In this document: positions 1-6,273 of the stretch, piece after piece | Layout: each line of letters begins with the position of its first letter | Numbering within the stretch: position 1 is the stretch's first letter | Assembly (NCBI GenBank): GCA_903895515.1 | Contig: CAITUB010000173.1 | Span: 1 to 6,893 of the forward strand | DNA from: an uncultured Acidimicrobium sp. | GTDB taxonomy: Bacteria; Actinomycetota; Acidimicrobiia; Acidimicrobiales; Ilumatobacteraceae | DNA: 6,893 nt | Reading direction: 5' to 3' | Notes under the pieces: model-generated | What the model was told of the DNA's origin: nothing | The model's input: only the letters and a program-made list of their open reading frames with translations | Database searches by the model: none | Made by a program: the position numbers and the translations under genes

Positions 1-1387
1 AACTACCCATTGTGACGGTTTGTTGTTTGCCGTTTTTGTCGAGCACCTGCAACCCAAGTGCTTCTGCATACTTTGGTCCAAGTTGAAACACGTGGCCAAT
101 TTCAATTCCGCGCTTAATGGTGAGCGCAGATCGACACGATGGGCAGGTGTCGTCATCGCGAATTTCAGCAACGTCCAGTGTTCCATCGGCAGTGAAGTCA
201 CGACCGTTCACCAAATTCATGACGTGCTTGCCACGGCTGTCGGCGCCGGTAATCCAAGCGCTTCCCAAAGCAATTCGTGGGTCGAGCATGTACCGAATAC
301 CCGATGCATTGTTCGTGCCAAGCACTCCAGGTCCGATGTAGCCCTTCACCAATGCGCTGTTCGCTGCGAAATGCGATTCGTCAAAGGCTTCAACTTCGGC
401 TGGTGACACTTGTGCTTCAAGTCGCTTCAGGTCTACTTCGCGATCGCCAGGGACGCCGATTGCCAATGCTTCCACGCGACCGTCTGGGTGACGCAAATTG
501 ACCACAACATTCTTCAATGTGTCGGCTGCATTCCATTGACGATCAGCGAGTTGTAAGTCTTCGCGTGCATTAAACAAATCAACAAGTGTTTGAATCGTTG
601 GTGTGTCGGGCGTGTCGACCACCTTCGCGGCAGGTACTGACGTTGCATCAATTGTGTCGGCAACTCCTACGCGCACTGCTTCGGTATTGGCCGAATAGTT
701 GCACGCAGTGCATTGCACGAATGTGTCTTCACCGATGTCGCATGGAAACAAGAACTCTTCAGAAGCCGAGCCGCCCATTGCGCCAGACATTGCAGACACA
801 ATGGCAAATGGCAATCCAAGGCGTTCGAAAATTCGAATGTACGCATTGCGGTGCGCGTCGTAACTGCGCTGCAAACCTTCTTGGTCAAGATCGAAAGAGT
901 ACGAGTCCTTCATGGAGAACTCTCGACCACGCAACAAGCCACCGCGCGGGCGTGCTTCGTCACGGAACTTGTTCTGAATTTGGTACAACCACACCGGTAA
1001 ATCTTTGTAACTGGAGTACAAGTCCTTCACAAGCAACGTGAACATTTCTTCGTGTGTTGGGCCTAGTAGAAAGTCAACTTTGCGTCGGTCTTGTAAGCGA
1101 AACAGATTGTCGCCGTAATCAGTCCAGCGGCCCGTCACTTCGTACGGCTCCTTTGGCAACATGGCGGGGAAGTTCACTTCTTGTGCGCCGATGGCGTCCA
1201 TCTCTTCGCGAATAACGCGGGCAACGTTTTGGAATACTCGAAAGCCAAGTGGGAGCCATGTGTACCCGCCAGGGGCTGCGCGACGGATGTATCCAGCGCG
1301 AACCAACAGGCGGTGACTTGGTACTTCGGCGTCTGCCGGATTGTCCCGCAAGGTGCGTACGAACAGGGTTGAGAGCCGTTGGACCAC
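1..1387 (-). CDS. proS: prolyl-tRNA synthetase, 3' end missing
   Basis: This cytoplasmic class II aminoacyl-tRNA synthetase attaches proline to tRNA-Pro using ATP. The frame is open for 462 codons and leaves the window without a stop. The family usually has about 570-600 residues, so motif 3 and the anticodon-binding domain lie outside. Seen in order: an N-terminal region matching ProS (LVRAGYIRRAAPGGYTWLPL near residues 29-48), motif 1 (REEMDAIGAQEVNFPAM), TxE loop GPTHEE, and motif 2 from about residue 140 (KFRDEARPRGG...REFSMKDSYSF). The YbaK-like editing insertion follows, with a Lys in TLKNVVV that probably matches the editing-site Lys, and then IEIGHVFQLGPKYAEAL. CxxC pairs (CTAC, CPSC) flank the insertion, as is usual in this subgroup. 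The start is GTG at 1387-1385 with an AAGG ribosome binding site seven bases upstream; no in-frame ATG precedes the conserved N-terminus. It is transcribed divergently from rimP. Identification is firm; the exact start is less so. Confidence 0.96.
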   Translation of the reverse strand, partial: MVQRLSTLFVRTLRDNPADAEVPSHRLLVRAGYIRRAAPGGYTWLPLGFRVFQNVARVIREEMDAIGAQEVNFPAMLPKEPYEVTGRWTDYGDNLFRLQDRRKVDFLLGPTHEEMFTLLVKDLYSSYKDLPVWLYQIQNKFRDEARPRGGLLRGREFSMKDSYSFDLDQEGLQRSYDAHRNAYIRIFERLGLPFAIVSAMSGAMGGSASEEFLFPCDIGEDTFVQCTACNYSANTEAVRVGVADTIDATSVPAAKVVDTPDTPTIQTLVDLFNAREDLQLADRQWNAADTLKNVVVNLRHPDGRVEALAIGVPGDREVDLKRLEAQVSPAEVEAFDESHFAANSALVKGYIGPGVLGTNNASGIRYMLDPRIALGSAWITGADSRGKHVMNLVNGRDFTADGTLDVAEIRDDDTCPSCRSALTIKRGIEIGHVFQLGPKYAEALGLQVLDKNGKQQTVTMGS

Positions 1388-1394
1388 GTGCGAA

Positions 1395-1398
1395 CCTT
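1395..1398 (-). promoter_or_regulatory. proS ribosome binding site
   Basis: On the minus strand AAGG lies seven bases before the GTG at 1387-1385. It supports GTG as the start, since no ATG is available near the beginning of the conserved protein. Confidence 0.55.
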
Positions 1399-1410
1399 AG
1401 TTTACGGGGC

Positions 1411-1416
1411 TATAAT
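1411..1416 (+). promoter_or_regulatory. -10 box of the rimP-nusA-infB promoter
   Basis: A perfect TATAAT hexamer lies in the divergent intergenic region, 157 bases before the rimP ATG. No good -35 hexamer is seen: the best candidate at 17-base spacing is GTGCGA (1388-1393), matching TTGACA at three positions, and there is no extended -10 TG. The predicted transcription start is about 1422-1424. Weak -35 boxes are common in actinobacterial promoters. The box lies only 24 bases from the divergent proS start codon, so the -35 region overlaps the proS translation start. Confidence 0.55.
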
Positions 1417-1448
1417 TTTTGATGTCCTTTGAAAGTCAGTGACTGGAA

Positions 1449-1483
1449 GGCGTGGGTTTCGACCCACGCCCTTTGTTTTTTCT
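1449..1483 (+). terminator. intrinsic terminator / attenuator before rimP
   Basis: GGCGTGGGT (1449-1457), a TTCG loop (1458-1461) and ACCCACGCC (1462-1470) form a perfect 9-bp GC-rich hairpin. It is followed by C-TTT-G-TTTTTT-C-T. The T tract is on the plus strand only; on the minus strand the hairpin is not followed by T residues. No plus-strand gene ends upstream, and a TATAAT box lies 33 bases before the stem, so it probably ends a fraction of transcripts before they enter rimP. The T tract is interrupted close to the stem, a feature of terminators that depend on NusA; NusA-dependent leader termination controlling the nusA operon is reported in Bacillus subtilis. That this hairpin works the same way is inference. 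Confidence 0.82.
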
Positions 1484-1551
1484 AAGGACGGTTTAGGCAG
1501 CGGTTTTGCCAACCTTGATGGAAATCGGGGGAGCGAAACCCTTGAGAGTAG

Positions 1552-1561
1552 GGAGAGGAGG
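1552..1561 (+). promoter_or_regulatory. rimP ribosome binding site
   Basis: GGAGAGGAGG is a near-ideal Shine-Dalgarno sequence six bases before the ATG at 1568. It fixes the rimP start there rather than at the in-frame GTG 129 bases further upstream. Confidence 0.9.
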
Positions 1562-1567
1562 TTGAAC

Positions 1568-2116
1568 ATGTCGATTACCCGTGGGAGCGCTCAGTCGAGC
1601 CCTGTTATCAATCGTGTCACCTCCCTCATCAACCCCATCGTCAAAGACCTTGGTCTCGATTTGTACGACATCGAGTATTCGGGTGGAATCTTGCGCGTCG
1701 TTGTAGACACGCAGCCAGGCGGCCCAGAAGGTGTCAGCCTCGACAACATCGCTCTCATTACGCGCTTGGTTTCGCGCGAGTTTGATCACAGCGATCCAAT
1801 TCCTGGTCGCTACACACTTGAGGTATCAAGCCCTGGTCTCGAACGCACATTGCGCGAACCGCGCCACTTCCAGCGCGAAGTTGGTAAGTCCGTAGCCGTG
1901 CGTTTGGAGTCGCCACTGAATGGCGAACGTCGTGTGCAAGGCGATCTCATCGCTGCAACCGATGAAGCAATCACCGTTCGCTTGGCCGATAAAGAAATGA
2001 CGGAAGTCAACATTCCGTTTTCCATCATTGATCGCGCGAAAACAGTTTTTAATTGGGGTCCGGCACCAAAGCCTGGCTCGAAGAAATCGAAAGAAGACGG
2101 AGGCAATGCATCATGA
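1568..2116 (+). CDS. rimP: ribosome maturation factor RimP
   Basis: RimP (formerly YhbC/YlxS) binds the small ribosomal subunit in the cytoplasm and helps mature it, notably in assembly around protein S12. The 182-residue product matches the family's usual length. The N-terminal alpha/beta domain shows DLGLDLYDIEYSGGILRVVVD, then the family signature YTLEVSSPGLERTLREPRHF at about residues 80-99, followed by a C-terminal SH3/Sm-like barrel (VRLESPLNGERRVQGDL...). The tail is basic and Ser/Lys-rich (PGSKKSKEDGG). The start is set by the strong Shine-Dalgarno at 1552-1561 and by the beginning of RimP similarity. It is the first gene of the operon; its stop overlaps the nusA start by four bases (ATGA), which implies translational coupling. 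Transcription probably passes a leader terminator. Confidence 0.95.
   Translation: MSITRGSAQSSPVINRVTSLINPIVKDLGLDLYDIEYSGGILRVVVDTQPGGPEGVSLDNIALITRLVSREFDHSDPIPGRYTLEVSSPGLERTLREPRHFQREVGKSVAVRLESPLNGERRVQGDLIAATDEAITVRLADKEMTEVNIPFSIIDRAKTVFNWGPAPKPGSKKSKEDGGNAS
2099..2103 (+). promoter_or_regulatory. nusA ribosome binding site
   Basis: GGAGG inside the end of rimP, nine bases before the ATG at 2113, selects that start over the upstream in-frame TTG at 2053 and the later ATG at 2128. Confidence 0.8.
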
Positions 2117-3285
2117 GCAATCTTGATATGACAGAAGCAATTCGCATGCTCGCTGGAGATCGTGGTATCTCCGTTGACTCGCTGTTGCAAGTGTTGGTAG
2201 AGGCTCTTGCTACGGCGTACAAGAAGCGTCCTGGCGCAGCAGAAGAAGTCATCGTGGGTATCAACCCAGAAAACATGGACATTACGTTCACGGCATACGA
2301 CGTAGACGACGATGGCAACTGGATCAACGAGCGCGACGACACGCCAAACAAGTCCGACCTCGGTCGCATTGCGGCGCAAACGTTCCGTCAAGTAATGAGC
2401 CAGCGCATTCGTGAAGTTGAACGCGATCGTAAGTTCGAAGAGTACGCAAACCGCGAAGGCGACATTGTGTCCGGCATCGTGCAAAAGACCGATACCAAGT
2501 ACACCCTGCTCGACCTTGGCCGCGTAGAAGCATTGTTGCCACAAGCCGAGCAAGTGCAAGGCGAAGTGCGCGAACCAAATGCGCGTCTCAAGGCCTACAT
2601 CGTGGAAGTTCGCAAGACGCCAAAGGGCCCACAGATTGTGGTCAGTCGCACGCACCCTGGTTTGATCAAGCGTTTGTTCGAGCTTGAAGTGCCAGAAATC
2701 GCTGATGGCGTTGTTGAAATCAAGGCTTGCTCACGCGAACCGGGTCAGCGCACCAAGATTGCCGTGTGGTCAAACGATCACAACGTGGACCCAGTGGGTG
2801 CATGTGTTGGTGCTCGCGGTGGACGCGTGCGCATGGTGGTTACCGAATTGCGCGGTGAAAAAGTTGACATCATTCCGTTTAGCGAAGATGTTCGTGACTT
2901 CATTGCAAAAGCAATGTCACCTGCAAAGGTCACAGAAGTTCGCCTCAGTCCAGACGGCACGCAAGCAGACGTCATCGTTCCTGACTTCCAGTTGTCATTA
3001 GCAATTGGCAAGATGGGCGTGAACGCAAACTTGGCTGCACGTCTTACCGGTGTGCGCCTCGACGTGAAAAGCGAAACGCAAGCCGCAGAAGAAGGTGGCG
3101 GCGGTTCATATGTTCCAACGTCAACTGAAGCTCCAGCTCCTGCCGCCGATTACGCAGAAGGTGAATGGGTGACAAATCCAGACACGGGTGCCATGGAATG
3201 GCATGCAGCAGATGGTTCGGTTGTAAGCCAAGAACAATGGGCTACAGACGCAGGTTCAACTTCAACAAACGAAACTGAGGCGTAG
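2113..3285 (+). CDS. nusA: transcription termination/antitermination factor NusA
   Basis: NusA binds RNA polymerase and nascent RNA, and controls pausing, intrinsic termination and antitermination. The product has 390 residues. Seen in order: N-terminal polymerase-binding domain (about 1-112, beginning MSNLDMTEAIRMLAGDRGIS), S1 domain (about 116-183, GDIVSGIVQKTDTKYTLLDL), then KH1 with the GxxG loop GARG at 233-236 and KH2 with GKMG at 299-302 followed by NANLAARLTG. The acidic AR1/AR2 repeats of the E. coli protein are absent, as is usual in Actinobacteria. Instead, a 72-residue hydrophilic tail (about 319-390) follows, Gly/Ala/Pro-rich and acidic, with three tryptophans (352, 363, 376) in a short repeat-like segment that I do not recognise. 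The start overlaps the rimP stop by four bases; infB begins three bases after the stop. A NusA-sensitive leader terminator could autoregulate it. Confidence 0.96.
   Translation: MSNLDMTEAIRMLAGDRGISVDSLLQVLVEALATAYKKRPGAAEEVIVGINPENMDITFTAYDVDDDGNWINERDDTPNKSDLGRIAAQTFRQVMSQRIREVERDRKFEEYANREGDIVSGIVQKTDTKYTLLDLGRVEALLPQAEQVQGEVREPNARLKAYIVEVRKTPKGPQIVVSRTHPGLIKRLFELEVPEIADGVVEIKACSREPGQRTKIAVWSNDHNVDPVGACVGARGGRVRMVVTELRGEKVDIIPFSEDVRDFIAKAMSPAKVTEVRLSPDGTQADVIVPDFQLSLAIGKMGVNANLAARLTGVRLDVKSETQAAEEGGGGSYVPTSTEAPAPAADYAEGEWVTNPDTGAMEWHAADGSVVSQEQWATDAGSTSTNETEA
3276..3280 (+). promoter_or_regulatory. infB ribosome binding site
   Basis: TGAGG at the end of nusA, eight bases before a TTG codon at 3289, favours that TTG as the infB start. 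The alternative ATG at 3301 has no purine-rich Shine-Dalgarno at a suitable distance. Confidence 0.5.
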
Positions 3286-3288
3286 TAC

Positions 3289-6246
3289 TTGGCAAAGATT
3301 ATGCGCGTTCATGAGCTCGCTAAAGAGCTCGGCATGTCAAATCAAGAGACTCTTGATTTGTGCGGCAAGTTAGGTGTTGGCGTCAAGACGCAATCATCAA
3401 CCATCATCGATCAACAAGCCGACCGCGTTCGTGCACGTGCTGAACGTGATGGTTTGAAGCGCGATGTTCAACCTGAAGAGCCGAAGCCAGTTAAAAAGGC
3501 CGCGAAGAAAGCTGCACCAAAAGCAACCACCGAAGAAGGTGGCGACGCTAAGCCAGTGAAGAAGGCTGCGAAAAAAGCAGTTGCCAAGAAAGCTCCTGCG
3601 AAAAAAGCAGCAGCAAAAAAGACTGAAGCAACTGAAGAAGTTGTTGTTGAGACTTCGGTTGTTGCAACACCAGCACCAATTGTTGAGTCACACGCTGCAC
3701 CAATTACATCTGCTCGACCTGTAACAAAGTCTGCGCCAATCACTTCGGCGCGTCCTGTTGCCAAAGCAGCGCCAGTTGCATCACCGACGCCAGTAGTTGC
3801 GCCTGCACCTACGAAGCCAACTGAAGTTGCACCTGATGTTGCACAAACTCCTGCGGCAGAAGTTGCGCCTGCTCCGGCAGCAGCGCCTGCTGCGCCGACA
3901 GCTCCACAACCACCTCGAATGGGTCCATCTGGTCGTCCAATTCCGCCTCCTCCAGGTAGTGGTCGTCCAATTCCGCCACCTCCTGGTCGTCCAGGTGGAG
4001 CGCCGGGTGCTGGTCGTCCGCCAATGGGTGGTCGTCCTGCTGGCCCAGGTGCTGGTGCTCGAACCGGTCGTATTCCTGCAAGTGCACTTGGTCGTGGTCC
4101 AGTAGGAACCGGTGGACCAATGCGTCCATCTGGTCCTGGCACGCGTGGACCTGGTGGTCCTGGCGCTGGTCGTCCAAGTGGTCCGGGTGCTGGTCGCCCA
4201 GGTGGCGGACCAGGTCGTCCTGGTGGTCCTGGTGCTGGTCGTCCTGGTGGCGGTTTCGGTGGACCTGGTGCTGGTCGTCCTGGTGGCGGACCTGGTGGTC
4301 CTGGTGGTCCCGGTGGCGGTCGTCCTGGCGGCGGTGGTCCTGGTGGTCGCGGTAACGGTCAACGCCGTTCACCAAAGAAGAAGTCACGTGCGCGTCGTCG
4401 TCAAGACTTCGATGAAATGTTGCCACAGGCAACCACGTCGTATTCGCAGAGCAACGCACCAGTACCTGAAGGTGTTGTCATTATCGAACGTGGATCATCG
4501 GCGCAAGAGTTTGCACCGAAGTTAAATCGCACGTCAGCAGACGTGGTTCGTTATCTCATGGAGCACGGCGAAATGGTTACTGCAACCATGACGCTGGCAG
4601 ATGAGCAAATGGAATTGTTTGCACTTGAAGTTGGTGCAGAAATTTTGTTGGTCGATCCGGGTCAGCAAGAAGAAATGGAATTGCAAGCGCTGTTCGACGA
4701 CTCGGATGACGACACTCCAGAACTTCAGCAACCACGATCGCCAATCATCACGGTGATGGGTCACGTTGACCACGGTAAAACCACATTGCTCGACCGCATT
4801 CGTTCGGCAAACGTTGTTTCTGGTGAAGCTGGTGGAATCACTCAGCACATCGGTGCATACCAAGTTGAAAAAGATGGCAAGTCCATCACGTTTATTGACA
4901 CTCCGGGTCACGCTGCGTTCACCAAAATGCGCGCACGCGGTGCACAAGTCACCGACATTGTGGTGTTGATGGTGGCTGCAGACGACGGTGTGATGCCACA
5001 AACAATTGAAGCAATTAGCCACGCTCGCGCTGCTGAAGTTCCAATCGTTGTGGCCATCAACAAGATCGACAAAGACAACGCCGATGTTCCTCGTGTTATG
5101 GCCCAGTTGGCAGAACACGAACTCACGCCTGAAGCGTGGGGCGGCGAGACCATCGTTGTAGAAATGGCTGCGCAAAGCGGTCTTGGTGTGGATGACTTGC
5201 TCGAGCAGCTCAGTGTTGTTTCAGAAATTGGCGAGCTCACTGCTAACCCAACTGGTCGCGCAAAGGGCATTGTGCTCGAAGCACAACTCGACATTGGTCG
5301 TGGTCCAGTCGCCACCGTCTTGGTTGACAAGGGAACGCTCAAAGTTGGCGATCCAATCGTTGCCGGCGCTGCGTGGGGCAAAGTACGTGCGCTCATCAAC
5401 GACAAGGGCCAGCAAATCAAAGAAGCCGGACCGTCAACACCTGTGCAGGTACTTGGTCTCAGTGCAGTACCTGGAGCCGGAGACGAGTTCCGCGCTGCAC
5501 CAAACGAAAAGACTGCTCGCACTGTTGCCGAATCGCGTGAACAGCGTTATCGCACGTTGAATCAGCGTGGCGATGCTCGCGTTCAGCGTGGTGTGAAGTT
5601 GGAAGACATCTTCACCCAAATTCAGGCTGGCGAAGTGGCAACGTTGAATGTCATCGTCAAAGCAGACGTTCATGGTTCGCTCGAAGCAGTTACCGAGAGC
5701 TTGCGCAAACTCGAGCGTGATGAAGTACGTGCAGCATTTGTGCACCGTGCTGTTGGTGCAATCACCGAAAACGACATTGCTCTTGCTGCTGCAACGAACG
5801 CCACCTTGATTGGTTTCAATGTGCGTCCAGACCGCAAGGTTCGCGATTTGGCTGAGGCTGAAGGCGTAGAGATTCGTACCTACGAAATCATCTACAAACT
5901 CATCGAAGACATCGAAAAGGCCATGAAGGGCATGCTCGCACCAGAGTTTGAAGAAGTGGTTACTGGTGAAGCTGAAGTGCGCGAAGTGTTCAAGTCTCCA
6001 AAGGTTGGCGCTATCGCAGGTTGCGTGGTTCGCACGGGTGTTATCACTCGTGGATCAAAGGTTCGCTTCTTGCGCGATGGAACAATTATTTGGAAGGGTG
6101 CAATTCAATCGTTGCGTCGTTTCAAAGATGACGTACGTGAGGTTCGTGAAGGTTTCGAATGCGGTCTGAGTTTGACTGACTTCCAAGACTTGAAGCAGGG
6201 CGACCTCATTGAAACGTTTGAATTGCGCGAACTCGCACGCGACTAA
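3289..6246 (+). CDS. infB: translation initiation factor IF-2
   Basis: IF-2 is the GTPase that places fMet-tRNA on the 30S subunit and promotes 50S joining. The 985-residue product starts with an IF2N domain (MAKIMRVHELAKELGMS, about 1-52). A Lys/Ala-rich stretch (about 64-115) follows, then a Pro/Ala linker with a tandem 12-residue repeat (138-161), a Gly/Pro/Arg-rich low-complexity tract (about 208-357), a basic KKKSRARRR patch and a second IF2N-like domain (about 390-455). The G domain has G1 GHVDHGKT (491-498), G2 GGITQHIGA from 515, G3 DTPGH (537-541), G4 NKID (591-594) and a G5-like AAQSG. Domains II, III and the tRNA-binding C-terminal domain follow and look intact. Long Gly-rich N-terminal extensions are typical of actinobacterial IF-2. 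The TTG start gives MAKI..., matching the family N-terminus; an ATG at 3301 would remove four residues. It is the third gene of the operon. Confidence 0.97.
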   Translation: MAKIMRVHELAKELGMSNQETLDLCGKLGVGVKTQSSTIIDQQADRVRARAERDGLKRDVQPEEPKPVKKAAKKAAPKATTEEGGDAKPVKKAAKKAVAKKAPAKKAAAKKTEATEEVVVETSVVATPAPIVESHAAPITSARPVTKSAPITSARPVAKAAPVASPTPVVAPAPTKPTEVAPDVAQTPAAEVAPAPAAAPAAPTAPQPPRMGPSGRPIPPPPGSGRPIPPPPGRPGGAPGAGRPPMGGRPAGPGAGARTGRIPASALGRGPVGTGGPMRPSGPGTRGPGGPGAGRPSGPGAGRPGGGPGRPGGPGAGRPGGGFGGPGAGRPGGGPGGPGGPGGGRPGGGGPGGRGNGQRRSPKKKSRARRRQDFDEMLPQATTSYSQSNAPVPEGVVIIERGSSAQEFAPKLNRTSADVVRYLMEHGEMVTATMTLADEQMELFALEVGAEILLVDPGQQEEMELQALFDDSDDDTPELQQPRSPIITVMGHVDHGKTTLLDRIRSANVVSGEAGGITQHIGAYQVEKDGKSITFIDTPGHAAFTKMRARGAQVTDIVVLMVAADDGVMPQTIEAISHARAAEVPIVVAINKIDKDNADVPRVMAQLAEHELTPEAWGGETIVVEMAAQSGLGVDDLLEQLSVVSEIGELTANPTGRAKGIVLEAQLDIGRGPVATVLVDKGTLKVGDPIVAGAAWGKVRALINDKGQQIKEAGPSTPVQVLGLSAVPGAGDEFRAAPNEKTARTVAESREQRYRTLNQRGDARVQRGVKLEDIFTQIQAGEVATLNVIVKADVHGSLEAVTESLRKLERDEVRAAFVHRAVGAITENDIALAAATNATLIGFNVRPDRKVRDLAEAEGVEIRTYEIIYKLIEDIEKAMKGMLAPEFEEVVTGEAEVREVFKSPKVGAIAGCVVRTGVITRGSKVRFLRDGTIIWKGAIQSLRRFKDDVREVREGFECGLSLTDFQDLKQGDLIETFELRELARD
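3700..3771 (+). repeat. 36-bp tandem duplication in the infB linker
   Basis: Two adjacent 36-bp units (3700-3735 and 3736-3771) encode PITSARPVTKSA and PITSARPVAKAA. The protein copies differ at two positions, while the DNA copies differ more, mostly at third codon positions. This suggests an old duplication kept at the protein level in the flexible linker between the IF2N domains. Confidence 0.8.
3910..4359 (+). repeat. Gly/Pro/Arg low-complexity tract in infB
   Basis: About 150 codons are dominated by Gly, Pro and Arg in GRP, GPG and GGP motifs, with recurring GAGRPGG units. The DNA is correspondingly repetitive (GGTCGTCC, CCTGGTGGT). The longest direct repeat seen is an identical 26-bp segment at 4228-4253 and 4264-4289, offset by 36 bp. 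The tract is in frame and is typical of IF-2 extensions in Actinobacteria; the repetitive DNA makes it liable to slippage and length variation. Confidence 0.85.
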
Positions 6247-6262
6247 CACAACCCATACGACT

Positions 6263-6266
6263 AAGG
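6263..6266 (+). promoter_or_regulatory. ribosome binding site of the DsbA-family gene
   Basis: AAGG lies seven bases before the ATG at 6274 in the 27-base gap after infB. It supports this ATG, which also begins the conserved family N-terminus. No terminator or promoter is seen in the gap. Confidence 0.6.
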
Positions 6267-6273
6267 TCTAGGC

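Larger units (their letters stand above)
1422..1567 (+). promoter_or_regulatory. 5' leader of rimP with probable attenuator
   Basis: This is an inferred untranslated leader of about 146 bases between the predicted transcription start and the rimP ATG. It holds an intrinsic terminator at 1449-1483. It also holds two longer-range complementary segments: GTCCTT (1424-1429) with AAGGAC (1484-1489), which brackets the terminator, and GGGTTTCG (1454-1461) with CGAAACCC (1534-1541), which competes with the terminator's left arm and loop. A six-codon frame, MSFESQ, runs 1422-1442, and a 15-codon frame runs 1518-1565. The in-frame extension of rimP back to a GTG at 1439 crosses the terminator, lacks a ribosome binding site and does not resemble RimP, so I treat this region as non-coding. 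No tRNA such as the metY found upstream of the E. coli operon is seen. Confidence 0.5.

Noticed and set aside
20..1372. Plus-strand open frames over the first 1.4 kb.
   Set aside because: The minus strand encodes an unmistakable, uninterrupted prolyl-tRNA synthetase here; the plus-strand frames are antisense shadows.
1434..1444. Palindrome AGTCA-G-TGACT next to the terminator, possible operator.
   Set aside because: It is only 5 bp per arm with a one-base centre, appears once, and matches no operator I can name; chance is a sufficient explanation.
1518..1565. A 15-codon frame (MEIGGAKPLRVGRGG) ending two bases before rimP, possible leader peptide.
   Set aside because: It has no Shine-Dalgarno, and its last codons simply read through the purine-rich rimP ribosome binding site; no support without conservation.
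1439..1567. N-terminal extension of rimP from a GTG at 1439 (43 extra codons).
   Set aside because: It crosses the terminator hairpin, has no ribosome binding site and no RimP-like sequence; the strong Shine-Dalgarno at 1552-1561 points to the ATG at 1568.
1810..2655. A 281-codon minus-strand open frame across rimP and nusA.
   Set aside because: It is antisense to two well-recognised genes, its product resembles no family, and codon structure follows the plus-strand frames.
4102..4122. Internal in-frame ATG in infB at 4120 preceded by GGTGG, as a possible start of a short IF-2 isoform like those of E. coli.
   Set aside because: The GGTGG is part of the repetitive Gly codons, its spacing of four bases is poor, and such matches are expected throughout this tract.
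3468..4459. Long antisense and out-of-frame open frames with odd compositions (Thr/Arg-rich, Gly/Ala-rich, Asp/His-rich) over infB.
   Set aside because: They are shadows of the repetitive Gly/Pro/Arg codons of infB, lack ribosome binding sites, and overlap a clearly real gene.
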